A stretch of 64,000 nt of DNA from Cristatella mucedo (GCA_009760855.2 WPIO01000085.1:1296001-1360000); one strand, 5' to 3'. Positions 1 to 12,639 are shown, numbered from the stretch's first letter. Made by a program: numbers and translations. Notes: generated by a model not told the origin, from the sequence alone.

Positions 1-1094
1 GGAGGAGCCCTGCCTTGCCGGGGCAGCTGGGCTACCTGCGACTCTCGGTTCAGGAATAGGGACCACACGGCTTCTGACCCGGAAACGGCGTGCGAAACGC
101 ACAGCCGCCGCAACGAAATGCCGTCCGATCCGAGCGGGAAATGCCGAGGTCATTTGAGGCAGGCTTCATTATCTTGTCGCCAGCTGCCCAGGACGCAGAC
201 CGCCGAGGATTATCCTGCAAGATCTGCTAAATCTTCTGCACGCGGATCGCTAGTGCTGGCGAAAACTGACGTCGCGACCTGATTTCAACCGCAAATGAGG
301 AAATTGATAATGAATCAACCGGAAGACATCGAAGACGATCTCCTGCGTGCTCGCCCTGAGCAACGACCATGTCAGCCCAGAGTTGACCAAGCTGCTTTCA
401 CGGAACAGGTCGGCGGCTTGCAGTTCAATGAAGCTATTAGTTGATGGCTTACTGTTAAAGGCAGCAGGAAGCTGTGTTCGGTGATGGCGAATGTCTTTAC
501 TCATTGCAAGTTGACACGAAAAGACTGAATAGGTTTATGCCCACAGTTATGCACAGGACTGGACACAGGGTCATGTGCAATTAGCCGAGACCGTTTTCGG
601 GGGTCGCCTAGCTGTGCATGACTACTGAGCATATTCAGCGCCATATCACTGCTCATGCGATCAAAGGAAACTTGACCTTGACCTTGTATGGTAATGGGAA
701 ATCTGGCCTTGACCTTGGAGCAGCTGCACGCGAACATCGGGTGTGTAGGCAGCTCTGCTGTGGACTGTTTCCTCCTATCCGAGACGTCTATCTGGCTGTG
801 CACTCGTCTGGCGGCGGCATTCGCTAGAACGAGCTGACAGCAGAAGCCTCCTCCAAATGGGGCTGCTAGCTAGGCTTACTCATGGTAACACGGTTACAAC
901 TGCGGTCACAGCGGTTACTTTGGCAGCAGCTCCGGAAGCGCGAGAGCAGCTGGGTCCGCTGTCGGATTCAGCGATTCTGCCAGGCACAGGCGTCCAACAG
1001 GGCAGCAGCAGCTCCGCTAGGCGGCGCTGCCAGAGTGACATTCACCTTCTCTGACAGTGTGACTCTGCGACTGACTTTCAAGCCGCCAATTGTA
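1..1094. other. intergenic sequence, no gene seen
   Basis: Non-repetitive sequence of balanced base composition. The short open frames here have no recognisable domains, and I see no splice-flanked coding stretch, tRNA or clear repeat. Confidence 0.5.
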
Positions 1095-1345
1095 CTATAA
1101 CAATAATAATAATACTAGTAGTACACGTGATAAAGCTCCCTCAGAGAACTCAATCTCTTTCTGGGTACTTTACATTTGCTGCAAAAGTAACACGATCGAA
1201 TGGTTAGTGGTAGCAGGCTCGATAAACAACAAGAACAACCATGGTTAGGGGCGACATTCACAGGGTCAGCATGCACAGTGTGGTTAGTGCGACTTGTTCA
1301 GTGATAAAGCAATGATGGTGAAGAGATGTGCAGCACAGCAAAGAA
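1095..1345 (-). mobile_element. family-1 CR1/L2-like LINE, 3' end fragment
   Basis: The stretch opens with an ATA/TAA tail and then runs backwards through the 3' end that recurs across the window (GATAAAGC, CTCAGAGAACT, AATCTCTTTCT, TTTACATTTGCTGC, GGTTAGGGG). On the minus strand this is the end of a non-LTR element with its short tandem tail. It is 5' truncated and carries no coding part. Confidence 0.75.
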
Positions 1346-2098
<753 letters not shown>

Positions 2099-2336
2099 TG
2101 GAAAGCGTACAGGTGTCGCCGACATGCGATATATCCCACGTCTGCCATGTGCACGTACACCGTTCGAAATTAGCAGCACAGCCAGCGAACTGAGCACGTC
2201 GCATGAACCGCTGCTTCTCGAATGCACAGTGTGTCGAGACAGACTCGTTCGCTCCCCCAAGAGCTCTCGATCTGCAACTACAAGGTCAAGTTGCTGCGTT
2301 AAAAAGCCTTGCAAGCATCGCCGGCAGAGGGCGATA

Positions 2337-3168
2337 ATAATAATAATAATAATGCACCTGATAAAGCTCCCTCAGAGAACTCAATCTCTCTCTAGGCACT
2401 TTACATTTGCTGCAAAGGGAAATGCAATTGAATGGTGAGTAATATCATGCTTGATAAACAAACAACATGAATACCATGGTTAGGGGTGACATGCACAGGT
2501 TCAGCATGCAAATGTGGTTAGTGGCAGCATGCACTTTGTCAGCACGCATAAGCACATCAGGTACGTATCACTGGGAACCACTAAATGCTGTCCTAAATAG
2601 GTGTTTTCAAGTTCTTTTTAAATGTGGTCAAGTCGGGGAATGTTCTGACGCAAGTTGGGAGTGAGTTTCAGGCTTTGGGAGCATACGAACTAAATGCACG
2701 GTCTCCAAAGGATTTAAGGTTTGTACGAGGTAGTGGTAAACTGTTAGATTCCGAAAAGCGGGTGGTACGATGCTTGGCCTGGTGGGGGAGTATATCTGAG
2801 AGATAGGCTGGAGCCAAAGAATGAAGAGACCTAAAAGTGAGCGACAAAACCTTGAAGTCAATCCTTTGCTTGACTGGTAGCCAGTGCAGGTCGGCGAGAA
2901 GTGGTGTGATGTGGCAACTGCAACACTCACGATAGACAAGCCTAGCTGTGGAGTTTTGCACCAGCTGCAATCGCCTGATCGCACATACTGGTAGGCCAGT
3001 AAGTAGTGAGTTGCAGAAGTCGAGACGGGATGTCACGAATGTATGGACCAACTTAGACGTGGTATCCTTATCTAAACAAGCCCGAATTTTAGCAATGTTA
3101 TGAAGCTGAAAATAGGCAGATTTGACTGTGGAGCTGATATGGTCGTCTAACGAGAGGTCGCTTTGGAG
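2337..3168 (-). mobile_element. family-1 CR1/L2-like LINE, 3' part
   Basis: On the minus strand this encodes the region after the reverse transcriptase, with recognisable pieces such as FVTSRLDFCNSLLTGLP, LHWLPVKQRIDFKVLSLTF and LKSFGDRAFSSYAPKA, followed by a 3' UTR and a (TAA)n tail at 2337-2353. Similarity to the other copies stops near 3168, so it is 5' truncated, and the reading frame is broken. Confidence 0.85.
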
Positions 3169-4204
3169 TATGGCACGATGCCACGAAGCTCGTGCACGAT
3201 GCCTGCCTGCCTACGCGTCTCGTCGAACTTTCCCGGCGCGTGGCTGCTGCGGCGCCGGACGCCACCAAGTGCAGAATTCGAAGAGGAAAGAAAATGGGCC
3301 AGCAGTTGCCTCGGGAGCAGACCAGCGGCGTGACTCGGCAATAGCAGCCTAGCTACGCGAGCTCACTGCTCAAGGGAAGTGCTGAAGTACCTCCCGAATC
3401 CATCTTCGGGCCTTGGCATCAGGCTTGCTGCAGAAGAGATGACAGCTCCGACAGCACCTTAAATCCCCACGTTTCAACCAGATATCTTGGGTGTGGCATC
3501 AGTGCTTTAGCGAGTTACACCATCGCTAGGCCATCCGCATACATAGAGCGAACGATGGCAGGCACTGCCTCCAGGTGAACACGTCGATGCGTTCAGGATG
3601 GAATGAGGCTGATGATACGATGCTGTAAGATACGATGCGATGCGATAGATGCTGACCGAAGCATTCCTTACACGCACTCTTTGCACACACTCACAGTCCG
3701 GGTGACGGCTGACAGTGCCATGGTGGTGCAAATCGGATGTATTTGTATTGTATCGGATGTACCGGATGTATCTTCGAACGATAGGTATCAAAGCGAAGAT
3801 TAGTCGCCAGGCTCTCGACTAGGCTAGAAGCCAAGGCCGCCATCGCGAGCGAAACATGAGCAACTGGCCATGCGCAAACGAGTAAGTGTATCATTGCTGG
3901 CCAGTTTTGGCCGTAGCCTCCTGCCATGTCATCGAAGGTCTGCCTCCTTTGGCCGTGCGTGGGCAGCCGACTTGAGAAATTACGGGAAAAGATTCGAAAC
4001 GATTCGCAAAACAGCCAGCACTAAAGCAACGGCGTTTTCGCGACAAGGATCCCTATAAACCGCTGATTTCCACGGAAAAACCTAGCTCAATGTAGCTCAA
4101 TGAAGCCCCAACTTCTCCACCGAATCACGTTATCCACGCATCCACTGTCTTGACAAGTATTTAGAGCAGCTCAAGCTAGATGAGCCACTTGATGGCACAC
4201 TAGG
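3169..4204. other. intergenic sequence, no gene seen
   Basis: A short run of GATACGATGC-like repeats lies near 3613-3650 and GTATCGGATGTACCGGATGTA-like imperfect repeats near 3735-3770. I see no coding evidence. Confidence 0.4.
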
Positions 4205-4275
4205 TATGGCGGTTTCTTTTCACGACCTCGGTCCCATGGTCGTGGGTTCGAATCCTGCGGTGAGCGATCCTGTAT
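4205..4275 (+). mobile_element. family-II tRNA-derived SINE fragment
   Basis: It contains CGACCTCGGTC, then a perfect RNA polymerase III B box (GGTTCGAATCC) and TGCGGTGAGCGATCCT. This matches the family-II SINEs at 11935, 18485 and 21985. There is no tRNA cloverleaf. Confidence 0.55.
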
Positions 4276-4417
4276 TGCTGCTGCAAGCGTGATGATAGCC
4301 AAAAAGGTTCTTCTGTCATTGTATAAAAGAAGCTGTTGAATCAGCTAGTTTTGCTTCGTAGAAGTGAATTCGCTCGACGAAGAGCTAATAGACTAGAGAT
4401 ATAGATTAGAGCTAATC

Positions 4418-4692
4418 ACTCCACAGACTCAGCATTGCTTAAGGTATACAACGACCTACTTAGGAATGCAAGCATGGGTAGAGTGTCTCTGCTTGTTTTG
4501 CTCGATCTTTCGGCAGCTTTTGATACCATCGATCACAAAGTTCTTCTAGAGCGCTTCTCATCTCGCTTGGGCATCACTGGCACTGCTCTGCAGCTGTACA
4601 GGTCCTATCTCAGCGGGAGACTCCAGAGTATTGACGTGAATGGACAAAGATCATCCGAAGTACCTCTGAAATATGGGGTACCTCAGGGCTGT
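4418..4692 (+). mobile_element. family-1 LINE internal reverse-transcriptase fragment
   Basis: The plus strand encodes reverse-transcriptase palm pieces, including LLVLLDLSAAFDTIDHK, SYLSGRLQSIDVNGQ and YGVPQG. The fragment ends abruptly before the YADD box and has no 3' tail, so both ends are truncated. Its sequence closely matches the antisense copy at 17047-18395. Confidence 0.85.
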
Positions 4693-4984
4693 GAATCTTC
4701 TAGAACTTGATGTGTGAGCACGGATATGTGCATATGCACGCAGATGCATTAACGAGCACAGTTTGGGTCTAACTTGCCACCCATCCGAGCTTGTAATTAT
4801 ACTGACGCAGCGATCATCATGCTGGCCACAAACACTCATCACCACCACCTCATCCCCCTGACAGCAACGGTTAGCATCAGCTCCTGATAGCAACCTGGTC
4901 GCATCTTGCAAGCACGAGAATCGTAGCTTTTGTTTCACGTCGCACTGCACGGGAACCTGCTTTCGGGGCAATGCACGTCGCTAC

Positions 4985-7048
4985 TATTAGTTAGATGTAA
5001 TGTAATGTAATGTATCTCCGTCAGTAACTCCACAAAGTCATAAAGACCATGTGGGTGTTACGCAGGAGAGTTTTGTATAGCGCACTCACAGCCTAAGCGG
5101 CTTTCGGTACGCATTCGGTAGCCAACAGACTTCGTCTCACGCAACAAAGACAAAGTGGCAAGCATAGCAGAGTCAGCAGAGCAGTTGAGGTAGTGAGTAG
5201 CATAGAAGCAGCAGTTCAGGACCACTGAAAAAGATGTGCCATAGTCGGCAGTTGGGGAGTAGATGTCGTTGCGTAAGAATTGTGGAAGCGAGTTCCACAG
5301 TCTAGGACCTGCAGAGCTAAAGCTTATGTCGCCAACTGTCTTTAAGCGGAGGAATGGGACAGCTAATGTATTGTCCGCACAGGACCTGAGGGCGCGAACA
5401 TGCTGAAACTGATGCAGCAGTTCAGCTAGGTACGAAGGAGCCAAGCCGTGGTGGGCCTTGTGGGTCAGCGTAAGAACTTTGCTCTGTATCCTTTGCTCAA
5501 CCGGCAACCATCCTAGCTCTTTCAGCAGAGGTGACACGTGCTCAAACCGCTGGGACTTGAAGACCAGCCTTGCAGCCATATTCATAGTCCGCTGTAGTGG
5601 CATAATAGCTTTCATTGGCAGCCAAGCCAAGAGGGAATTACAATAATCAGGCCGAGACAGAACTAAAGAGCTAGTTAAATTTTTTACATGTCACTGTGGG
5701 AAACAGCTTCTAATCTTGGATAGGGATCGGATATGATGGCTAGCTGTAGAGGCAGTCTTCTGAATGAAGCTTTTGAAATTGAGGCAGCTGTCGAACACGA
5801 CACCTAGATTACGAGCACGTGGTGAAGGTCGCACAATAGCATCACCTATTGGAACAGCAAAGCCTTTTAATCCAGCTACACGCTTAGGGTGTCCTATGAG
5901 CAGCAGTTCGGTTTTATCGTCAATTAATTTCAGGAAGTTTTCCGACATCCAGGATCGAATATCGGCAAGGCAAGCATTCAGTTTCTCAGTTGCTGCAGCA
6001 GATTCCGATGGTTTACACGACAAATACAACTGAGTATCGTCAGCATAGAAGTGATATCCTATTCCATGGGCCTTAATCACTTTTCCCAGAGGTTGTGTGT
6101 AAATGGAGAACAGCAAGGGACCGAGTACAGACCCTTGAGGGACTCCACAAGTGACCCTTCTCATGTCTGAGACCTGACCCCCACACGACACTGATTGAAC
6201 ACGATCAGACAAGTAGGATTTAAACCACGCCAGTGCTTCGTCTGCCAGACCGATCGTTGTTCTCAATCGTTCAAGCAGAACTTCGTGATCAATGGTGTCG
6301 AAGGCAGTAGACAGATCTAGCAGAGCTAGGGCAGTGACATTCCCGTCGTCGTTGCCACGTGGAATGTCATTGTTAACACGGAGGAGAGCAGTTTCAGTAG
6401 AGTGCTGCCTCTTGAACCCTGATTGAAATGTTTCTGACATTCCATCATTTTCAATATGTTCAACTAGCTGCTTAGCAACAATTTTTTCAAGAATCTTTGA
6501 TAAGAACGGAAGAAGGAAACTGGACGATAGTTTGCTAGGACCTCTGTGTCTAATCCAGGCTTTTTAAGAATAGGTCTAACGATTGCCGATTTGAAGGACT
6601 TGGGGACGACCCCTTTTCCCAAAGAAGCATTACAAATTTTGGTTATGGCAGGGCTAAGTTGGTCTGCAAGTGAAGACCACGCAGATGAAGGTATAGGGTC
6701 TTCATGAGACGAGCTCTTTTTGCTAGACCTTATTAAGGCAGCCACATCACAGGCAGAAACATCGGAGAACCTTTTAAGAAAGGTCACAGGTTGAGGAACG
6801 GCGATTGCTTTGGTCGGATGGGGCTTAATGGAAGCACGAATATGCACAATTTTTTCAGTAAAGAAGGCTGAAAACTTTTTGGCTGAGCCCTTAATAATCA
6901 GCTTCCGCTGCCACTGCACGAGGGCAGAGGCCGAGGTCAGAGACTCTACCCCTTTCTCCCTAACGCTCTTAGCAGCCTCTTGGTTATTTTCTTTTCCTGG
7001 AGCTACTGTCTTCCGGGTCACTCTCCAGGATCGGCAGTGATGGCTTAA
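4985..7048 (-). mobile_element. family-2 CR1/L2-clade LINE, about 2 kb, 3' complete
   Basis: A non-LTR retrotransposon on the minus strand. It ends at a TGTAA-type tandem tail (4990-5012) and runs up to 7048, where it meets the (TAA)n tail of a family-1 copy. It contains most of the reverse transcriptase and the C-terminal region. Related partial copies lie at 9480-10440, 37070-37440 and 52500-52600. The 5' end with the endonuclease is missing. Confidence 0.88.
5058..7021 (-). pseudogene. reverse transcriptase of the family-2 LINE, frame-broken
   Basis: Three frame segments follow each other on the minus strand. Segment 7021-6464 holds the fingers region (FTEKIVHIRASI, HEDPIPSSAW, LKKPGLDTEVLANYRPVS). 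Segment 6440-5691 (249 codons) holds HSTETALLRV, LLDLSTAFDTIDHEVLLERL, the GVPQGSVLGPLLF box and the catalytic FYADDTQLYL motif. Segment 5630-5058 holds the C-terminal ELGWLPVEQRIQSKVLTL region. The breaks near 6450 and 5690 and the missing endonuclease make it a dead copy, although the YADD aspartates are intact. This order is typical of the CR1/L2/Rex1 group of LINEs; I cannot place it more finely by eye. Confidence 0.88.
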
Positions 7049-7140
7049 CTTAATAATAATAATAATAATAATAATATTGCACTTGATAAAGCGCCCTCGG
7101 AGAACTTAATCTCTTTCTAGGCGCTTAATGCAGCCTCTTA
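7049..7140 (-). mobile_element. family-1 LINE/SINE 3' terminus with (TAA)n tail
   Basis: A (TAA)n tail is followed by GCACTTGATAAAGCGCCC, GGAGAACTTAATCTCTTTC and AGGCGCTTAATGC, the shared 3' terminus read backwards. It directly abuts the family-2 LINE. Confidence 0.7.
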
Positions 7141-9209
7141 CTAGACCCGAACCAGGGGCTGCTGCTTAGAAAAAAAGCCGGTCTGGCTCCACGCCGACCA
7201 GCTGCCCCATCGTCGACAGGAAATCAAGCTGTCCAAGTAGCAAATGAAGCTGACGTTAGCTGCTTTGGCACGATTGATGCGTTCCCCGCATCAGCAAATC
7301 ACCAGTATTACTTTTATTATTATTATTCATATTATTATATCTGGCTCCAATCTGCCAGCTTGACCTTGACCCGTGCTTCTTTGTTTCGGTGCCCCACAAT
7401 GACGATTGAACAACCAAAGTTGCCTCCACTTTTGGCATTTTGCTCTGGGGATCGTGTCACGCCTTCAATGCCATGATCTGGAACGGCATGAACACCGTTT
7501 CGCACAATGATAAAAGCACGAACCACAATCACGCTTGCAGTTTTCACTAGCGAGACCCAAGCTCGCTCGCACAAGCAGGCAGGCACACAGACTCGATGAC
7601 ATTCGGGTGCGTACGGTAGGCACGGGTGAATGCATCGAACACAATCGATCGATCGTAGCACATTCGATCGATCGATCGCAATCGACACAATCGATCGATC
7701 GATCGCAGCATACATGCTCGGACTTTCGTAGAGCTTCGCCGAGCAATACCTGAAACGCCGCCGGATGCTGTTCACACTTTGGGAGAGCCGATGCTGACTC
7801 AAGCAGCGCAGCCGAAGCTGGCGAGACCACTGCACGGTCGCAGGTCACAAGATCGCCTTTCTCAACCGGTGCACGACCTGAATTCAAACTACCAAATTGG
7901 GGCTGCCACGCATGATAAAAATATTTGCTAGCATAGCCGAATTGAAGCGGTGTGGTAGCAGCAGCCAACCAGCCAACCCTCTCCAAAAGCGACGATCGGG
8001 CGAGTATCGACGAGGCCACGAGCAGGCAAGTTATAAATCGACTCGCTAAAATCCATGCTGCAGCAGCAGCCGCGGCCGAAACTCGTGGCAGAGATCCCTT
8101 GCATTGCCTTGACCTTGACTCGTATCAAGATGAGGCTTAGCCTCCTCCTCTTCCCGAACCACCGAGCATTTGCCGCTTGCTAGTTTGACTGGGATTGTAT
8201 CCATGATTGCGCAAATAAAGATCGAGGCTGATTTGGCGTTACATTGCAGCAGAAGAGCCACCATCGCCGAAAGGATCATCGCCCGCTGCAGGGCTCGAGC
8301 CCTTGGCCTACAAAAAAAGGTTAGCGAATTCAAACAGCCCTACTTCAGTACGTTTCTGTATAAAACTAGAAGCCGCCGTCGTCAGGCGATTGGCCTGTTT
8401 GTTATTTTAAGATCTCAATTTCGAGCTCTCGTCAGTGAGCAAGGTGGCTCAGTGATGTTCAATGATGGATCTGTGAGCAAGATGGCTACCGGAGGCCAAA
8501 GCAAATGGCCGCCGATTCAACAGCCGGATGCAGCAGAAGAGCCGTACATGCAATCGTCGCCGCTCGCACTGGGCAACTGTGAAGGATGAGTCCGATGCCA
8601 CGACTCGAAACCACGACCCTCCGGGTGAAGTGCGAGGAGCAAGCACCTTGCAACCCCTGGGCCCAAGATCCGCGAGTTCGCTCCTACTACCTGCTTGAAG
8701 TCGCGGCTAGTTTCAAAAGGCTGGGAGTGAGATCACCTGCCACCTCGTCATTTATTCTTGGACAAAAGTAGCAACAAATCTGACTGAGCAATAAGCAGCG
8801 CCCGAACGCGAAGCTGCTCATGTTTGAGCCGGTTGTTCCTCTTGTTTTGCGAATTCATTAGAGTGCACATAGATATGCATGCCGAGGGCGATCTTTCCCT
8901 TAAAACAACGGGGGGGGGTGGATTATCAAGCCGCTGGTGGCTATTTCCATGCCACCAGCGGCCATTGCCTGTCTTGCCACTTCCTGCCTTCAATAGAGAA
9001 CGCTGGGCGTTCACGTGACGCAGCGTTTCAGCATTTTTTTCGCTTCAGCGAACCACCGAGGTGAGTGCTCACGTTGTACCCACACGATATCCGCGAGTGT
9101 TCAATGAGAATCTTCGAAAAACAGCTGGCGTCTACTGCTGCTGAAACTTTGGCTTTACGACAACAATAAACCAAGCACACGCTGCACTTGCCTCCATCTC
9201 CGCACAATA
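7141..9209. other. intergenic sequence, no gene assigned
   Basis: The longest plus-strand frame here (8170-8589, 139 codons) has no domain I recognise. A GATC/ATCG-rich patch lies at 7640-7712. Nothing else is supportable. Confidence 0.4.
7640..7712. repeat. ATCG/GATC tetranucleotide cluster
   Basis: Three blocks of tandem ATCG, separated by short AT-poor spacers, in a 70-bp stretch. Because GATC and ATCGAT are self-complementary, the cluster can fold on itself. Confidence 0.8.
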
Positions 9210-9325
9210 ATAATAATAATAATAATAATAATATTTGCGTAGCAGAGAACTGAATCTCTTTCGAGGCATTTTACAGGTGATCTATGGAAATAATCACCAA
9301 ATGATTGGTGGTGACATCCGCAATG
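9210..9325 (-). mobile_element. family-1 LINE 3' terminus
   Basis: A (TAA)n tail at 9210-9232 is followed by AGAGAACTGAATCTCTTTC and GGCATTTTACA, a diverged and truncated shared 3' terminus. Confidence 0.6.
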
Positions 9326-9329
9326 CTAT

Positions 9330-9478
9330 ATTAAATAAATATATAAGTCATTTGCATAGCGCCCCAAGAGAGCTTAATCTTTATTCAGGCGCTTCACATA
9401 TGCCTCGGGGCTCGAGCCCACGACCTCAGCCAGGCCTTGGTCGGGGCGAGCACCTTAACCGCTGGACCAAACCAGCTG
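9330..9478 (-). mobile_element. family-I tRNA-derived SINE
   Basis: Read on the minus strand it has an A-box-like region (TTTGGTCCAGCGGTTAAGG), a CTCGCCCCGACCAAGG linker, GGTCGTGGGCTCGAGCCC as a B box, then the GAGCGCC and TAAGCTCTCTTGGGGCGC tail shared with the family-1 LINE. This is the best preserved minus-strand SINE in the window. Confidence 0.75.
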
Positions 9479-9479
9479 G

Positions 9480-10440
9480 CAATATTATGTTAAGTATCTC
9501 AATCTGTAGCTCACAAAGACTCTGTGGGTGTTGTGCAGGAGAGTTTTCTGTAGCGCGCTCACAGCCCAAGTGGCTTTCGGTGCGCATTCGGTAGCCAACT
9601 GACTTCATCTCACGCAACAAAGAGAAAGTGGGAAGCATAGCAGAGTCAGGAGAGCAGTTGCGGTAGTGAGTCGCACGGAAGTAGCAGCTCAGGAACCCTG
9701 AAAAGGATGTGCCACAGTCGGCAGCAGGAGAGTAGTTGTTGTTGCGTAAGAATTGTGGAAGCGAGTTCCACAGTCTAGGACCTGCAGAGCTAAAGCTTCT
9801 GTCGCCAACGCTCTACAAGCGTAGGAATGGAACGGCTAATTAATTGTCCCTACGGGACCTGAGGGTACGATGAGGCTGAAAGTAGTGCAGCAGTTCAGCT
9901 AGGTACGTTCGAGCCAGGTCATGGCGGGTCTTGTGGGTCGGCGTAAGAACTTTGCTCCGTATCCGTTGATTAACCGGCAGCCATCCTAGCTCTTTCAGCA
10001 AAGGAGACACGTGGTCAAGCCTCTGGAATTTGAAAACTAGCCTTGCAGCCGTATTCATTACCAGCTGCAGCGGCGTAGTAACTTTTTTCGGTAGCCAAGC
10101 CAGAAGGGAATTGCAATAATAATTTAACCAAGACAGAGCTAAGGAGCTAGTTCACTTTTTGCAAGCCACCGTGAAAGCCGCCGTTCCTAATCTTAGGTAG
10201 GGATCGGACGTGATGGCGTGATGGTGAGGAAACAGTTTTCTTAACGCAGCTTTCAACATTTAGGCGGCTGTCGAAGATGACACGTAAATTCCGAGCACGC
10301 AATGGTGGTTTCACAATAGCATCACCCATTAGAAGAGCAAAATCTTCCAGTCTAGCTGCACGCTTAGGTTGTCCTATAAGTAGCAGTTTCGTCTTATCGT
10401 CGCTTAGTTTAAGGAACTTTGCCGACATCCAGAATCATGA
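9480..10440 (-). mobile_element. family-2 LINE, 3' half
   Basis: The minus strand encodes a degenerate C-terminal region (LLKELGWLPVNQRIRSKVL, TYLAELLHYF) and, upstream, LKLSDDKTKLLLIGQPKRAARL, closely parallel to the 4985-7048 copy. Similarity begins near 10440, so it is 5' truncated within the reverse transcriptase, just downstream of the YADD box. It has many frameshifts. Confidence 0.85.
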
Positions 10441-10984
10441 CGCTCTTGCGCTCGGCAATAATCTGCGGTTAATTATTAGAAAACCATGACCGGAGATACG
10501 GGTTAAACGCACTCGATCTATTCCTGTGTGCGTTCGAGCGCGTTCAGCTACGGAGCCCAACAAACAATATTCCCGATCCGAGTTCTGCAATCGTAGAATT
10601 GTAGTCGCTGTAGGATCTTCTCGTTCCCAGAAGATCTTCGTTGCACTATCTATGGATTCAGCAAAAAGTTAGTTCAGCAAACTAATCCTACGCTGTTGAG
10701 GCGCTTGTCACACTGAAAACGGAGGAGCTTTTTGGGCAGATTTCGAATTTTGATTCAAATTCAGATTTTGAGCAGCAGATTTCAAAAACCGTCTCGCAGC
10801 ATCGAGCAGCAGCCGTGGCAGAAGGTGGCGATATCTTTCGTCGAGAGAGAGCCTCTATTCTGAGGATCAGCTCACGTCACGGGCACGGCTTGCGCGGCGC
10901 TTTCGTGGATAATCCCGTCGACAGCTCGGCTGACGCCATATTACTAGGGAATTAAAGTATCAGGGCCCTCGTGGCTCGAGGGGA
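10441..10984. other. intergenic sequence, no gene seen
   Basis: No recognisable gene or repeat. Confidence 0.4.
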
Positions 10985-11130
10985 TCAAATAAGTATTTCA
11001 TTCGCGGAGCGCCCAGAGAGAGAACTCAATCTCCATCCGGGCGCTTTACATGAGCTGCCGCACTGTTCGATCCCGCGACCTCCGAGAAGAGTTAATGGAC
11101 GATGGCGCCTTAGGGCTGGGCCAACGCAGT
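10985..11130 (-). mobile_element. family-I tRNA-derived SINE, diverged
   Basis: It contains GCGCCC, AGAGAACTCAATCTCCAT and GGCGCTTTACATGAGC, then TTCGATCCCGCGACCTC, which is a B box read backwards. The layout equals the copy at 9330-9478 but the sequence is more diverged. Confidence 0.6.
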
Positions 11131-11267
11131 CAACTAGCTCGCACGTCACCTTGCCATTCATTCGCCGGACGTCCGAGCCAATGGCGACGCAGCAGACGCT
11201 CGGCTTTAAATACTCGCTACAGGTGAGCGACTCGTCGGCTGCAAATCGGCTGCGTGGCTGCGTCTTA

Positions 11268-11700
11268 ATAATAATGATAATAATAAATTTGACATAGCGT
11301 CCTCAGAGAACTTAAATCTCCTTCACGGCACTTTCCAATCGCTGCAAAGGAAGCACGAGCGAATGGTTTGTGGTAGCATCTCAATAAGAAACAAGAATAG
11401 CACGGTTAGGGGTGACATGCACAACGTCAGCACGCAAGTGTGGTTAGTGGCAGCATGCGCAGTATCAGCACGCATAAGCACATCAAGGACTAATCGCAGG
11501 GACCCACTAAATGCTATGATAAATAGATGCGTTTTCAGTTTCTTTTTAAATGTGGACAAGTCAGGAGATGTCGTGACGCAAGTCGGGAGTCCAGGGCTCC
11601 AGGCTTTGGGAGATGCGAACTAAAGGTCTCCACAGGTCTTGGGACTTTTTGTACGATTTGTATGGGTGGACACTTGGATTCCGAAAAGCTGGTGGCACGT
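11268..11700 (-). mobile_element. family-1 LINE, 3' UTR copy
   Basis: A TAATAA tail at 11268-11285 is followed by the standard reverse 3' UTR (GGTTAGGGGTGACATGCAC, GCAGCATGCGCAGT, CACGCATAAGCACATCAAGG) and the last codons of the ORF2 end. It is 5' truncated near 11700. Confidence 0.8.
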
Positions 11701-11825
11701 GTCTTCCATGTTTGCTCGTTCTCTCGATTGGCACGTGACACCTGACTGGCGACTGACCGGGACGACGTGAGCCGCGACGCGGGAGCCGAGCCCGAGCGGG
11801 CGACGGCCGAAGAAAAAAGCCCGTC

Positions 11826-11903
11826 AGCAGATTAAAGATTAAAGATTAAAGATTGATTAAAGATTAAAGATTAAAGATTAAAGATTAAAGATTAAAGATT
11901 AAA
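11826..11903. repeat. (AGATTAA)n heptanucleotide array
   Basis: About eleven copies of a 7-bp AGATTAA unit with one 2-bp phase slip near 11850. The unit is not a telomere repeat. Confidence 0.9.
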
Positions 11904-11934
11904 CATAAGACCCGGACATCAGCTATACAACCAT

Positions 11935-12040
11935 CGCCGCTCGCAGTTGGCAATAGAGGATCGCCCAACTGCAGGATTCGAACCCACGACCTCGGTCGTT
12001 AAGAGCGAACAACCAAACTCCTGGCTATCACGGCCTCTTG
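11935..12040 (-). mobile_element. family-II tRNA-derived SINE
   Basis: On the minus strand it shows GTGATAGCCAGGAGTTTGG (A-box-like), CGACCGAGGTCGTGGGTTCG with B box GGTTCGAATCC, and a CTGCAGTTGGGCGATCCTC end. Other copies lie at 4205, 18485 and 21985. The tRNA stems are lost, so it is a SINE and not a tRNA gene. Confidence 0.75.
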
Positions 12041-12639
12041 ACCTTGAAATGATTGGCACACTAACGCTGCTCCATCGGAGGATTTCGCAGCAACGCAGCG
12101 TCGCAGCCGTCGGAGCTTCGGAGGATTGCACAGCAGTGCCGCTGTGCTAGCAGGACGATTGCAAGTCGCCATTTCTTCTTGCTATTAACTGGGTACCCTT
12201 GCCCACCAGCATTGCCGACACATATTGGGTACGGACGACGGCCAGCTTTCTCAAGTCGAACGAAGATAGGAGACCGGCTCACTCCGAGCCGCGCGAGCAC
12301 AGCCTTGGCCTTGATCGGAGATTGGCCAATTGGCAGACCTGCTTTCGGCTGCGGACCAGTTCGCAAAAGTCGGGCCAGTCAGCATAAGGACACCGGAGCC
12401 CATCTGCGAGGATGCCAAGATGGCCGAGGATGCCAAGCCAAGATGGTGCGATCAATTTCCAGCCACCATCAATTCCAACTGTCTATCGATTCGGTATGTC
12501 AATCCAGGATGTCAACTCCAGACATCCTGTCTACACTTTGGCAAGCGACTTCGTGCAGACCATCACGCCTGCGCAAATGAGACGCTTGCGAAACTTGGCA
12601 GCATTTTGGTTTGTCTGATATGCATGTCCGACTGACAAC

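Noticed and set aside
4205-4275. True tRNA gene
   Set aside because: The B box is perfect but the acceptor and anticodon stems cannot be formed; the same unit recurs as a SINE.
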